Source: Bradyrhizobium valentinum (GTDB taxonomy: Bacteria; Pseudomonadota; Alphaproteobacteria; Rhizobiales; Xanthobacteraceae). Taken from it: a DNA stretch of 64,000 nucleotides. Under the pieces are notes generated by a model. That model did not search any database. It worked only from the letters and a program-made list of their open reading frames with translations, and had not been told where the DNA came from. The stretch covers positions 50,133 to 114,132 of the forward strand of contig NZ_LLXX01000050.1 in assembly GCF_001440405.1 (NCBI RefSeq). Reading direction: 5' to 3'. This document shows positions 1 through 8,652 of the stretch, piece after piece. The stretch's first letter is position 1; the number at the start of each line of letters is the position of its first letter. A program made the translations under genes and the position numbers.

Positions 1-565
1 CGGCCCGTCCGACGTAATCCTCGTAGGTGCCCTTCATGTACGGCAAATGACCGAGTTCCATCGGCTTTACCACGCCGTTGATGACCAAGGCGGTGCCGAG
101 TCCTGTTCCGAGGCCTAGAAACAGCATCTTGCCACCATTGTAGCTTCCCAAGGCCTGCAGCGCGGCGTCGTTCAGCACTTTCGCGGGAAGACCGAACGCC
201 TGCGCGAAATCAAACGCGAGCCAACCGCGCCCCAGGTTCGCAGGTTCCGCAGCCGGCCGGCCTCCCAAGACTGGGCCGGGGTAGCCGATCGAGATCACGT
301 CATATGTCCAGTCTGCAGCAAGCTTTTTCACCTTTGACACCATTTGCCTCGAAGTGAGCTTGGGTCCGGATCGAAACGATCGACTTTCTGTTTGCCCGGA
401 AGCAAGGATCTTTACCGAAGTGCCACCCACGTCGATGACCAGCACGCGCTTGACCCTGGGCTGATGTGCAGTCAGGGCCTTCATGGAAGACCTCACTGCA
501 TCCTGTTGATCTCGCCGCATTGCCGCACGCTTGCGTTTGCCGGCGAGCGACGACTTGATGCTCAT
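1..565 (-). CDS. ROK-family glucokinase (polyphosphate glucokinase-like), C-terminus cut by window
   Basis: This gene reads off the left window edge, so only about 188 N-terminal residues are visible. The ATP/polyphosphate-binding motif VLVIDVGGTSVKI lies near residue 40, and a second glycine-rich motif, FLGLGTGLGTALV, lies further on, both as in ROK/PPGK-type glucokinases that phosphorylate glucose to glucose 6-phosphate in the cytoplasm. The start at 565 is preferred because GGCGGAGAG lies just upstream; an internal ATG at 484 is an alternative. It follows the GH65 phosphorylase gene by 87 bases on the same strand, so it probably phosphorylates the free glucose released by phosphorolysis. 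Whether the donor is ATP or polyphosphate cannot be told from this part. Confidence 0.8.
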   Translation of the reverse strand, partial: MSIKSSLAGKRKRAAMRRDQQDAVRSSMKALTAHQPRVKRVLVIDVGGTSVKILASGQTESRSFRSGPKLTSRQMVSKVKKLAADWTYDVISIGYPGPVLGGRPAAEPANLGRGWLAFDFAQAFGLPAKVLNDAALQALGSYNGGKMLFLGLGTGLGTALVINGVVKPMELGHLPYMKGTYEDYVGRA

Positions 566-652
566 GGCCTCTCCGCCAAATTCATGTTCGCTGTCTGGTC
601 ACCGTTCGAGTTCGCTCCAATAAGTGCCTCCTGCGTTTCCCTGATTGGCTAT

Positions 653-3043
653 TCAGATCGTCAGCCCCCTACTAACGGGCCGGACGGCGAGCGGATTTTC
701 CCTGGTCAACTCGACTTCTTCCATTTCATGGCGGACTACAAGGCGTTCACCTTCACGCAGCACGTACTCCACCTTGTCCAGGCCGATTTCGATTTCCAGC
801 ATCTGGCCGCGGTAGATCAAGGGAAATCGAAGGATGGCATTCTCCTCGGGCGCACGACGTGGCCAGAACGACAACATTCCGTCAGAGTCCCGCATACCTC
901 CGAAACCATAGGTGAGCATCATCCAGGTGCCGCCCATCGAGGCAATATGGCAGCCGTCTTTCACATTGCCGCCCACGTCGGCCAGGTCCATTAGGAGTGC
1001 CGCCATTCCGTACCGAATTGCTTTATCCATATCGCCCGTTTGTGCGGCGATGATCGCCTCGACGCACGACGACAAGGATGAGTCGCCTGTCGTCAGTGGA
1101 TCGTAGAAATCAAAGTTGCGCTTCTTCATTTTTGGCGGGATAGCATCGCCCAGCAGGAACATGGCCAAGACCACGTCCGCCTGTTTGATCACTCGCTTCC
1201 GGTAAATATTCAGCGGATGATAAAATAGGAGGAGCGGATAACGGTCGCGCGGCGTGTTCTGGAAATCCCAAGGCTCTCTGTTCAGAAAGCTGTCGTCCTG
1301 CGGGATAATCTCCAGCTTCTCGTCATATGGGACATACATGTTTTCCGCCGCGCGAGTCCATGCTGTCGCCTCGGAGGGCTCGAGCGCCGTTTTGTGCACA
1401 AGCGAGTTGTATGCGTCCGGTTCTGTTTTCCGCAAGAATTCGACAACCTGAGCTGCGTAGCGCAGGTTTTCGCGGGCCATCAAGTTCGTGTATGCGTTGT
1501 TGTTTACGACCGCATTGTATTCGTCGGGCCCAGTGACGCCATTGATGCAGAACTTCCCCCCTTTTGCGTCCGAGTAGAATCCTAGGTCCGCCCACAGGCG
1601 TGCGGTTTCGACGAGCATCTCGGCGCCGTAGTCCCGCAGGAACGATTCGTCGCCCGTTGCCTGCACATACTTGCGCAGCGCGTACATGATGTCTGCGTTG
1701 ATGTGATATTGTGCCGTACCGGCGGCGTAATATGCCGACGCTTCTTCGCCGCTGATGGTGCGCCACGGAAACATGGCTCCTCGATGACCTAATTCCTTGG
1801 CGCGTGCTCGCGCCTGAGGCAGCATCTTGTACCGGAACGCCAGGAGGTTCCTTGCGATGCGGGGAGATGTATAGGTCAGAAACGGCAGCAGGTATATTTC
1901 TGTGTCCCAGAAGTAGTGCCCTTCATAGGCCTGCCCGGTAAGGCCCTTCGCCGCAACACCGGTGTCTTCGGCGCGTGCCGAGGCTTGCAGGATGTGGAAA
2001 AGATTGAAACGAATCGCTTGTTGGACCTCGATGGTGCTGCGCTTTGTTCGGTCTTCCCTGATATCCCTGATCCGAACATCGCTTCGATGCCAGAAATCGT
2101 CCATGTAGTGCTCTTGGGAGGCGAGCAGCGTCTGGAATCCCTGACTCATCACGCGATCCATTGTCCACTCAGCACGGCCGCAGAGCTGTTCGGAGGAGGC
2201 CGTCTGCGAGGTGTGATAGACCATGTATTTGGTAAGTTGGATGGGGCAGCCCGGCTGCGCTTCGATTGTGAAGGCGACTTGGCCGAAGTCACCAGTGTGG
2301 GCAACCTTGTAAGAGTACGGGCACGAGCTCTCTAACGCATTGTCAGTCGCACATGCGAGCGTGAAGCGACTCTTTTCAGTCGCATGGCACAGCACGATTC
2401 GACGGTCCTTGGAATAGCTGGCTCGCTGATGTAGCACGCGGCCCGGAAAGGCTCTCGCCAGTCGTGGATCGTCCTCGTTACCGCCGGTGCCGTGTTCATT
2501 CGCCGTCATCTCCGAAGAGATCACGACAGAAGCTTGCGCATTGAGGATTGTCACACAATAGGAAATGGCGGCCACGTGCCTATTGACGAAGGAGACCAAA
2601 CGTCGAGATCTAATCGACACCTGTTTGCCAGATGGAGTCTCCCAGAGGATCTCCCGGTCCAGTGTTCCGGCCTTCATGTTGAGCCGCCGGTCGTAATTCA
2701 AAAGGTGCGCATCGGGCAGCCAGAAAGGCTCGTCATCGACGAAAAGTTTGATGATCTTGCTATCGGTCACATTGCAGATCGTCTGACCGGTTTTTGCGAA
2801 ACCGTAAGCTTCTTCTCCATAGATGATCGGCCGCGTTTCATAGAACCCGTTAATGAAGGTGCCGTTTTCGGCCTTGGGGCCGCCCTCCTCCGGGCAGCCG
2901 CGCATGCCGAGGTAACCGTTGCCGAGCGCCAGCATAGTCTCGAGCTGAGCCAGGAATTCGGGGTGAAACGCATTTTCGACGACGTTCCATTCGTCGGCCG
3001 GATAATCATGGGACGGCGGTCTGAGACGTTCATGATGCAGCAT
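653..3043 (-). CDS. Glycoside hydrolase family 65 disaccharide phosphorylase (trehalose/maltose/kojibiose type)
   Basis: A 796-residue protein, the normal length for GH65. These cytoplasmic enzymes cleave an alpha-linked glucose disaccharide with inorganic phosphate, giving beta-glucose 1-phosphate and glucose. Visible family signatures are the N-terminal ETMLALGNGYLGMRG segment, the central YEGHYFWDTEIYLLPF motif, and the catalytic-acid motif TGPDEYNAVVNNNAYTN around residues 505-520. The upstream gene encodes a beta-phosphoglucomutase-like HAD protein (32-base gap) and the downstream gene a glucokinase, the two enzymes needed to bring both products to glucose 6-phosphate. GGGAGAAA precedes the start. 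The exact disaccharide (trehalose, maltose, kojibiose, nigerose) is not decided by the visible motifs. Confidence 0.9.
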   Translation of the reverse strand: MLHHERLRPPSHDYPADEWNVVENAFHPEFLAQLETMLALGNGYLGMRGCPEEGGPKAENGTFINGFYETRPIIYGEEAYGFAKTGQTICNVTDSKIIKLFVDDEPFWLPDAHLLNYDRRLNMKAGTLDREILWETPSGKQVSIRSRRLVSFVNRHVAAISYCVTILNAQASVVISSEMTANEHGTGGNEDDPRLARAFPGRVLHQRASYSKDRRIVLCHATEKSRFTLACATDNALESSCPYSYKVAHTGDFGQVAFTIEAQPGCPIQLTKYMVYHTSQTASSEQLCGRAEWTMDRVMSQGFQTLLASQEHYMDDFWHRSDVRIRDIREDRTKRSTIEVQQAIRFNLFHILQASARAEDTGVAAKGLTGQAYEGHYFWDTEIYLLPFLTYTSPRIARNLLAFRYKMLPQARARAKELGHRGAMFPWRTISGEEASAYYAAGTAQYHINADIMYALRKYVQATGDESFLRDYGAEMLVETARLWADLGFYSDAKGGKFCINGVTGPDEYNAVVNNNAYTNLMARENLRYAAQVVEFLRKTEPDAYNSLVHKTALEPSEATAWTRAAENMYVPYDEKLEIIPQDDSFLNREPWDFQNTPRDRYPLLLFYHPLNIYRKRVIKQADVVLAMFLLGDAIPPKMKKRNFDFYDPLTTGDSSLSSCVEAIIAAQTGDMDKAIRYGMAALLMDLADVGGNVKDGCHIASMGGTWMMLTYGFGGMRDSDGMLSFWPRRAPEENAILRFPLIYRGQMLEIEIGLDKVEYVLREGERLVVRHEMEEVELTRENPLAVRPVSRGLTI

Positions 3044-3075
3044 CGGGCTGTTTCTCCCAAGGCAGCGTGAGGTGG

Positions 3076-3828
3076 TCAGTCCAGCAGTTCGGCCAAATCG
3101 TCGACTACCAAATGAGCGCCATGTTGTTTCAGTTCGTCCGCATTCCCCTTGCGCGCGACACCGATCACGAGTCCGAAGTTTCCACTGACGCCGGCCTGGA
3201 CTCCTGAGATGGCATCCTCGATGACAACGGCCCGTATCGGTTCAACCCCCAGCAGCTTTGCCGCAATCAAAAACGTATCCGGGGCGGGCTTCCCGGCAAG
3301 ACCTTGCGAATCGATTGTGTTGCCATCGACCCGCACCTCGAAGAAGCCGTCGAGCTTGGCGGCCTTGAGCACTGCCGTGCAATTTTGACTTGAGGTGACA
3401 ACGGCAGTTTTAAACTCATTGCGGCGAAGCTGATGGATGAATTGCACGGTTCCCTCGTAGGGCTCTACGCCCACATCCGCTATAATCTGGTTGATCAGGT
3501 TGTTCTTGCGGTTGCCGAGTCCGCACACTGTCTCTACCTCCGCAGGGTCGTCAGGGTTTCCTTCGTGGAGTTGGATTCCGCGTGAGCTCAGAAAGTCTCG
3601 AACGCCGTCGAAACGAGGCTTGCCGTCCACGTACAACCGATAGTCCGTGGCGAGATCGAAGGGCCGAAACGCTTCCCTTCTTTGCCTCGCACGCTTCTGA
3701 AGATATTCGTCGAACATCTGTTTCCAGCACTTCGCGTGGAGGCCGGCGGTGTCCGTTACCACACCGTCGAGATCAAATAGGACGGCGTCGTACTGGTCGC
3801 GGCTGACGCGCCTGCTATTCTGCCGCAT
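3076..3828 (-). CDS. pgmB: Beta-phosphoglucomutase-family HAD hydrolase
   Basis: A 250-residue HAD-superfamily protein. Motif I is DLDGVVTDT (nucleophile Asp and general acid Asp), motif II is the TSSQN segment, and motif IV is VIEDAISGVQAG. Members convert beta-glucose 1-phosphate to glucose 6-phosphate. The ATG at 3828 is chosen because CGGAGAG precedes it; a longer frame to 3924 adds a low-complexity stretch without a ribosome site. It sits directly upstream of the GH65 phosphorylase, the usual arrangement for a phosphorolytic disaccharide pathway, which supports the mutase reading over a generic phosphatase. Confidence 0.87.
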   Translation of the reverse strand: MRQNSRRVSRDQYDAVLFDLDGVVTDTAGLHAKCWKQMFDEYLQKRARQRREAFRPFDLATDYRLYVDGKPRFDGVRDFLSSRGIQLHEGNPDDPAEVETVCGLGNRKNNLINQIIADVGVEPYEGTVQFIHQLRRNEFKTAVVTSSQNCTAVLKAAKLDGFFEVRVDGNTIDSQGLAGKPAPDTFLIAAKLLGVEPIRAVVIEDAISGVQAGVSGNFGLVIGVARKGNADELKQHGAHLVVDDLAELLD

Positions 3829-3994
3829 GGTCGCTCTCCGGTTTACCAAAGAACATCCTTCCTCAGTTGCACCCCGCCTGAACCGCTCGGGTGCCCTCCA
3901 GCAACTCACCGAGGTTGCTGCCACAGAATCGGATCGCAGCCATACTGTTCGAGCTCCCGGTCAATAGTGTTCCGGCTTTCTGATCGCCCGATTA

Positions 3995-4573
3995 TCACGC
4001 AGCCTCGTCGAGGAGCGGCCTGTTCCAAACCTGCACAGCCGGTATTTCGTGGTAGTAGCCGAGCACGCACAGGGTGCCCGTATTCAGCAGAAAGTGCTGA
4101 CCGCCACTCGCTGGCAATCCGATCCAGCGCGCCGCAAATGCGCGCAACAGGTGTCCATGCGCGAACAGCGCGGTGTCGCCGGCAACCGCGCGCGAGCGGG
4201 CTATCACCCGGTCCACACGCGCAGCAACTTGTTCCGGCGCCTCGCCACCAGGGCACCCATCCCGGAAAATCAGCCAGCCCGGCGCCACCTCATCGATCTG
4301 CTTGGGCGTCAGTCCCTCGTACTTGCCGTAGTTCCATTCGACCAGGTCGGGGTCAATAATCGCTCTCTCGCCCAAGCCTGCCAACTCGCAGGTCTCTCGC
4401 GCCCGCCGCATCGGGCTGCAGAGAACAAGGCCAAATGGGTTGGCGGCGAGCACCGGTCGCATCCGTGCCGCAAGCCGGCGACCGTTGCCAGTCAACGGAA
4501 TGTCCGTCGTACCGGTGTGCTGGCCATTGAGGCTCCACGCGGTCTCCCCATGTCTAATCGCGAACACGCTCAC
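3995..4573 (-). CDS. Histidine phosphatase (phosphoglycerate mutase-like, SHB17-like motifs)
   Basis: A 192-residue branch-1 histidine phosphatase. The catalytic RHGE motif is at residues 7-10, a SPMRRARET segment supplies the second Arg, the catalytic acid lies near VEWNYGKYEG, and the second His is in FAHGHLLR. The segment GQHTGTTDIPLT after RHGE resembles the yeast sedoheptulose-1,7-bisphosphatase SHB17 more than classical GpmA (comparison from memory). It starts 21 bases after the phosphoketolase stop, so the two are probably co-transcribed. A sugar-bisphosphatase role alongside phosphoketolase is an inference; a generic sugar-phosphate phosphatase or a mutase is also possible. Confidence 0.8.
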   Translation of the reverse strand: MSVFAIRHGETAWSLNGQHTGTTDIPLTGNGRRLAARMRPVLAANPFGLVLCSPMRRARETCELAGLGERAIIDPDLVEWNYGKYEGLTPKQIDEVAPGWLIFRDGCPGGEAPEQVAARVDRVIARSRAVAGDTALFAHGHLLRAFAARWIGLPASGGQHFLLNTGTLCVLGYYHEIPAVQVWNRPLLDEAA

Positions 4574-4594
4574 GTTTGGGCTCCGTCAGCAGGT

Positions 4595-7000
4595 TTAGAT
4601 GTTGTCGGCCTCGGTCGAGCGAACGGCCGCAGAAGCCGCCTCCTGCCCCCATCTCCAGCCGGTGATCTCCGGCATATCGTCCCCATACCGGGCGATGAAC
4701 GCCTTGTGGTCAATGAGCTTGTCGCGGATGGCCTGCTTGGCATAGGCAGCCCGCGATCCAAGCCTCGGCACGCGATCGATCACGTCGCTTACGAGGTGGA
4801 AGCGATCAAGATCATTGAGCACGCACATGTCGAACGGTGTCGTGGTGGTGCCCTCTTCTTTGTAACCACGCACATGCACGTTGTCGTGGCCCGTGCGCCG
4901 GTAGGTCAGTCTGTGAATCAGCCACGGGTAGCCATGGAAAGCAAAGATGATCGGCTTGTCGGTCGTGAACAGCGCGTCGAAATCGTGATCGGACAGGCCG
5001 TGCGGATGCTCGCTCGGGGGCTGCAGCTTCATCAGGTTAACGACATTGATGACGCGGACCTTTAGATCGGGCGCGTGCCGTCGAAGGAGGTCGACAGCGG
5101 CGAGCGTCTCCAGCGTTGGCACGTCCCCACAGCAGGCCATCACGACATCGGGCTCGCTGCCGTGGTCGTTGCTGGCCCACTCCCAAATACCCAATCCGGC
5201 TTCGCAGTGCTTGACAGCCTCATCCATCGTCAACCACTGAGGAGCAGGCTGCTTCCCCGCGACGACGACGTTGACGTAGTTTCGGCTGCGCAGGCAATGG
5301 TCGGTGACCGAAAGCAAGCAATTGCCGTCAGGCGGCAGATAGACCCGAATGACCTCGGCTTTCTTGTTGATGACGTGGTCGATGAACCCCGGATCTTGAT
5401 GGCTAAAGCCGTTGTGGTCCTGGCGCCAGACATGGCTCGACAATAGGTAGTTCAACGAGCCAATAGGCCGTCGCCATGGAATGTGATTGCAAATCTTCAG
5501 CCACTTGGCGTGCTGATTGAACATCGAGTCGATGATGTGGATGAACGCCTCATAGCAAGAGAAAAAGCCGTGCCGGCCGGTCAGGAGATAGCCCTCGAGC
5601 CAGCCCTGGCATTGGTGCTCGCTGAGCATCTCCATGACCCTACCGTCGGGCGCCAGATGATCATCCCAGGGATAGGTATCCGCGGCCCAGGCACGATTGG
5701 TGACCTCGAGTGCATCCTGCCAGCGGTTCGAGTTGTTCTCGTCCGGACTGAAGAGCCGAAAATTTCGTGCCTCCATATTTTGCTTCATTACATCGCGCAG
5801 GAAGCGGCCCATGACTCGCGTAGATTCCGCGGTTACGGCGCCGGGTGCGGTCACGTCGACAGCGTAATCGCGGAAATTCGGCAGCCGCAGTTCGCGCAGC
5901 AGCAACCCGCCATTGGTGTGCGGATTGGCGCTCATGCGCCGGGCGCCTCGAGGGGCTAGGTCGGCCAACTCAGGGCGGAGCCGGCCGATGTCATCGAACA
6001 GCTCTGCAGGTCGATAGCTCTTCATCCACTCTTCGAGGAGGCGCACATGGGCCGTGTTCGCGTGCATCTCGCCCATCGGCACCTGGTGCGAGCGCCAGTA
6101 GTCCTCGGTGCGCTTGCCGTCGATCTCCTTCGGGCAAGTCCAGCCCTTGGGTGTGCGGAGCACGATCATCGGCCAGCGGGGGCGCTCCTTGAAACCCTCT
6201 CGACCCGCAGCCGATTTGATGCGCTGAATTTCCCCGACGACCTTATCCATGGTCGCGGCCATCAGCTCGTGCATTTTTTCCGGATCATCTCCCTCGACGA
6301 AATACGGCGCGTAGCCGTAACCGCGGAATAAGTGATCCAGCTCCTCGTGGCTGATACGAGCAAGAACGCAGGGATTGGCAATCTTGTAGCCGTTCAAGTG
6401 TAGTATCGGCAAAACCACCCCGTCAGTCGCCGGGTTCAGAAACTTGTTGGAATGCCAGCTCGTTGCCAACGGTCCAGTCTCGGCTTCGCCGTCGCCGACG
6501 ACACACGCAGCGATCAAGTCCGGGCTATCGAAAACCGCTCCGTAGGCGTGCGAAAGCGCGTAGCCAAGTTCTCCCCCTTCATGAATTGAACCGGGCGTCT
6601 CCGGTGCAACGTGGCTGGGGATACCGCCTGGAAAGGAGAATTGGGTGAACAGGCGCTTCATGCCCCCTTCATCGGGAGAAATGTTCGGATAGACCTCGCT
6701 GTAGGTCCCCTCGAGGTAGGCGTTCGCGACCAGACCGGGACCGCCGTGACCGGGGCCAGTGATATAAATCATGTCGAGGTCGTGCTTCTTGATCACCCGG
6801 TTGAGGTGAACGTAGATGAAGTTCAAGCCCGGCGTCGTTCCCCAGTGGCCGAGAAGCCTCGGCTTGATGTGATCCTTTGTGAGCGATTGCTTGAGCAGCG
6901 GGTTGTCGTAGAGATAGATCTGGCCGACCGACAGGTAGTTGGCCGCCCGCCAGTACGCATCGATTAATGTTCGCTCTTTATTGGAAAGCGTGCTTGCCAT
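4595..7000 (-). CDS. xfp: Xylulose-5-phosphate/fructose-6-phosphate phosphoketolase
   Basis: An 801-residue thiamine-diphosphate enzyme splitting xylulose 5-phosphate (and usually fructose 6-phosphate) with phosphate into acetyl phosphate plus glyceraldehyde 3-phosphate or erythrose 4-phosphate. The [21 protein letters not shown] block, the [10 protein letters not shown] thiamine-diphosphate-binding motif, and C-terminal segments such as [13 protein letters not shown] and [11 protein letters not shown] are typical, and the length matches the family. Two adjacent ATGs lie behind GGAGG; the one at 7000 has the better spacing. It is the first gene of a minus-strand series with histidine phosphatase, beta-phosphoglucomutase, GH65 phosphorylase and glucokinase. 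No acetate kinase or phosphotransacetylase is visible in the window. Confidence 0.95.
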   Translation of the reverse strand: MASTLSNKERTLIDAYWRAANYLSVGQIYLYDNPLLKQSLTKDHIKPRLLGHWGTTPGLNFIYVHLNRVIKKHDLDMIYITGPGHGGPGLVANAYLEGTYSEVYPNISPDEGGMKRLFTQFSFPGGIPSHVAPETPGSIHEGGELGYALSHAYGAVFDSPDLIAACVVGDGEAETGPLATSWHSNKFLNPATDGVVLPILHLNGYKIANPCVLARISHEELDHLFRGYGYAPYFVEGDDPEKMHELMAATMDKVVGEIQRIKSAAGREGFKERPRWPMIVLRTPKGWTCPKEIDGKRTEDYWRSHQVPMGEMHANTAHVRLLEEWMKSYRPAELFDDIGRLRPELADLAPRGARRMSANPHTNGGLLLRELRLPNFRDYAVDVTAPGAVTAESTRVMGRFLRDVMKQNMEARNFRLFSPDENNSNRWQDALEVTNRAWAADTYPWDDHLAPDGRVMEMLSEHQCQGWLEGYLLTGRHGFFSCYEAFIHIIDSMFNQHAKWLKICNHIPWRRPIGSLNYLLSSHVWRQDHNGFSHQDPGFIDHVINKKAEVIRVYLPPDGNCLLSVTDHCLRSRNYVNVVVAGKQPAPQWLTMDEAVKHCEAGLGIWEWASNDHGSEPDVVMACCGDVPTLETLAAVDLLRRHAPDLKVRVINVVNLMKLQPPSEHPHGLSDHDFDALFTTDKPIIFAFHGYPWLIHRLTYRRTGHDNVHVRGYKEEGTTTTPFDMCVLNDLDRFHLVSDVIDRVPRLGSRAAYAKQAIRDKLIDHKAFIARYGDDMPEITGWRWGQEAASAAVRSTEADNI

Positions 7001-7264
7001 CATTGCCTCCCTGATCACGCACTCTCGCTCAGCACGTTGTAGTGGGACGAACAGGCCAGACGTCCCTGGAATCAAGCTCGACGATCACTGCGAAAAATCG
7101 ATAGACGAGGATCTCTTCTGGGCGATTGATTGGGACCATCATCGGGGCCGCCTCTCACCTAGTCCTCTCGCAGCGCATTATCTTCCCGCGCACCAGAGAC
7201 CGCCGGCTCTGCGCGTGCACGGCTTTGACGCTCGAAACGGTCATCCCGCAACCGAATGACTACT

Positions 7265-7278
7265 TTGATCTGGATCAA
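7265..7278. promoter_or_regulatory. FNR/FixK-like box, perfect palindromic consensus
   Basis: The 14 bases TTGATCTGGATCAA match TTGATnnnnATCAA exactly. The box lies about 265 bases before the phosphoketolase start in a 416-base gene-free stretch (7001-7416) that otherwise shows nothing recognisable. It probably places the operon under an oxygen-responsive FNR/FixK activator. The long distance to the start codon implies a leader of roughly 220 bases if the box sits at -41.5. Confidence 0.7.
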
Positions 7279-7317
7279 GGGTTGCCAGACGCGCCCGGAG
7301 AACGGTCACTAGAGCGG

Positions 7318-7331
7318 TTGATCTGGATCAC
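7318..7331. promoter_or_regulatory. Second FNR/FixK-like box, one mismatch
   Basis: TTGATCTGGATCAC differs from the palindromic consensus only at the last base. Its centre is 53 bases, about five helical turns, upstream of the first box. Tandem sites on one helix face are typical of stronger or doubly activated FNR/FixK promoters. It may also act towards the small gene at 7417-7554 only if read through, since that gene ends before it. Confidence 0.55.
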
Positions 7332-7416
7332 CGTCGGCGATGCGAGCCCTTAACCGGCATGTGCAGCTGCGAAGATGGCGCAGCTGGCCGCAGCTGGCCA
7401 CCCGGCTCGAAGACAC

Positions 7417-7554
7417 TCAGCGTGCCCTAGACGCGATTGTATGCGCAGCTTGAGCAAAGAGAGTACGCATGGACGTGTAGATTAGCGCCAAGAACGCTAT
7501 CAATCCAACAAAGAGCAAAACACCAACTACCACTTCCAGATTTATGAACTGCAT
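7417..7554 (-). CDS. Possible small single-span membrane protein (45 residues)
   Basis: The frame from 7554 gives an acidic N-terminus, a hydrophobic segment at about residues 8-27 (VVVGVLLFVGLIAFLALIY) and a basic C-terminus ending in SRAR, a plausible single membrane span with a positively charged inside tail. A longer frame to 7767 adds a low-complexity N-terminus that looks non-coding. No clear ribosome binding site precedes the ATG, which lowers confidence. I do not recognise the family. Confidence 0.35.
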   Translation of the reverse strand: MQFINLEVVVGVLLFVGLIAFLALIYTSMRTLFAQAAHTIASRAR

Positions 7555-7759
7555 GTTTGGTGGTCCGCGACCGCTACGCCATCTTTCCAAGGGACTGCTT
7601 GCGGATGTCGCCGCGCTGATTGTTTGTGACGCAAGCGAGCGAAATCGAAAGTCGTTCGGCGGCATTAACAAGCTGCTTTGAGAACCCACGGCGTCTTCCC
7701 GCCAGCGTCCGTCCGATGTATCGTCTCTCGGTCTTTCGATGTGATGCACTGAACTGGCC

Positions 7760-8065
7760 ATGGGCATGGAACATCTGCACTCTCAGACCAACGCCGCTTC
7801 GCCATCCCGGCTGGCGGACGAGCGCGACGTGATATTGAGCCCGCGCGAAAAACAGCTATTGAGGCGCTTTGCCCTTGGAAAGTCGGACAGAGTGATCGCG
7901 TGCGAAATCGGAGGCACCCATCAGCGAATTGGGGTCCAGCGCAAAAGACTTATCGAGAAACTTCAAATTCAGTCACAAGCCCAACTCGTGATATTCGCGG
8001 ATCAATTTGCGGCGTGGCCTGCACGACGTACAAGCGGCAGAGAAAGGGACGGCGGTAAGGGCTGA
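7760..8065 (+). CDS. Orphan LuxR/GerE-type helix-turn-helix protein
   Basis: A 101-residue protein whose middle (residues about 27-85) reads LSPREKQLLRRFALGKSDR..IACEIGGT..IGVQRKRLIEKLQI, the layout of a LuxR/GerE DNA-binding domain with the usual LSPRE start and recognition helix. There is no receiver or autoinducer domain, and an in-frame stop lies at 7742-7744, so it is a standalone HTH rather than a visible truncation of a longer reading frame. The usual (T/S)N(K/R)xIA motif is degenerate here (SDRVIA). It probably binds DNA; its target is unknown. A second ATG at 7766 is equally possible. Confidence 0.6.
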   Translation: MGMEHLHSQTNAASPSRLADERDVILSPREKQLLRRFALGKSDRVIACEIGGTHQRIGVQRKRLIEKLQIQSQAQLVIFADQFAAWPARRTSGRERDGGKG

Positions 8066-8096
8066 CCCAGCCGCCGTCGGATGCGCTCGGTGCGCG

Positions 8097-8519
8097 TCAA
8101 TATTGGTACTGATTGGAACAGATCCAATTGCCGTACGCATCGTAGCAGTTGTTGTAAGCGCCGTAGGCGCCATAAGCCGCTGCAGCTCCCACCGCCGCCG
8201 CACCGTATCCATATCCGCGATAGTACCGTCCCGGGTAACCGGCCACCGGACGACCAGGACGACCGGCATATCCATATCCGGGACGACCCGGGCGGCCTGC
8301 GATGGGATGTGACGGACGCAGCCCACCACGATAGCCGCCACCGTGGAAACGTCCCGCGTGCATGGCGCCACCGCCACGGAACCCGCCGCCCCCGTGAAAG
8401 CCGCCGCCGCCACCACGGAAGCCGCCGCCCCCGCCACGGCGAGCATAGGCATCATCGGGGATCAAGCTTGCAGTCAGCAAAACAAGTGCGGCTAGTGGAG
8501 CGAGAAGATAGCGAAGCAT
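8097..8519 (-). CDS. Secreted glycine-rich protein
   Basis: A 140-residue protein with a signal peptide (MLRYLLAPLAALVLLTASL, cleavage near AYA-RRG), then a long GGGGFRGGGGFHGGG tract, a proline/glycine/tyrosine-rich stretch (AGRPGRPGYGY) and a C-terminus ending in DAYGNWICSNQYQY with two cysteines. GGGAGG lies seven bases before the ATG, which excludes the longer frame to 8630. Proteins of this make-up are common in Bradyrhizobium but their function is unknown. It is divergent from the gene at 8653, and one FNR/FixK box lies between them. Confidence 0.72.
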   Translation of the reverse strand: MLRYLLAPLAALVLLTASLIPDDAYARRGGGGGFRGGGGGFHGGGGFRGGGAMHAGRFHGGGYRGGLRPSHPIAGRPGRPGYGYAGRPGRPVAGYPGRYYRGYGYGAAAVGAAAAYGAYGAYNNCYDAYGNWICSNQYQY

Positions 8520-8580
8520 GACAATTACCTCCCTATGAATTCCCCGACGCGGAAGGCTGCCGCACTCTCCAAGCGGACAG

Positions 8581-8594
8581 TTGATGTAGATCAA
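8581..8594. promoter_or_regulatory. FNR/FixK-like box shared by divergent genes
   Basis: TTGATGTAGATCAA is a perfect match to the FNR/FixK consensus. It lies between the glycine-rich protein gene (start 8519, minus) and the 87-residue protein gene (start 8653, plus). If transcription begins 41-42 bases from the box centre in each direction, both leaders would be about 25 bases long and would contain the observed ribosome sites, so one box could serve both genes. Confidence 0.7.
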
Positions 8595-8652
8595 CGGAAC
8601 GCATCGTTTAGGTGGAGACACATTCGGCACCCCCTTTCAGAAGGAGCAACCG

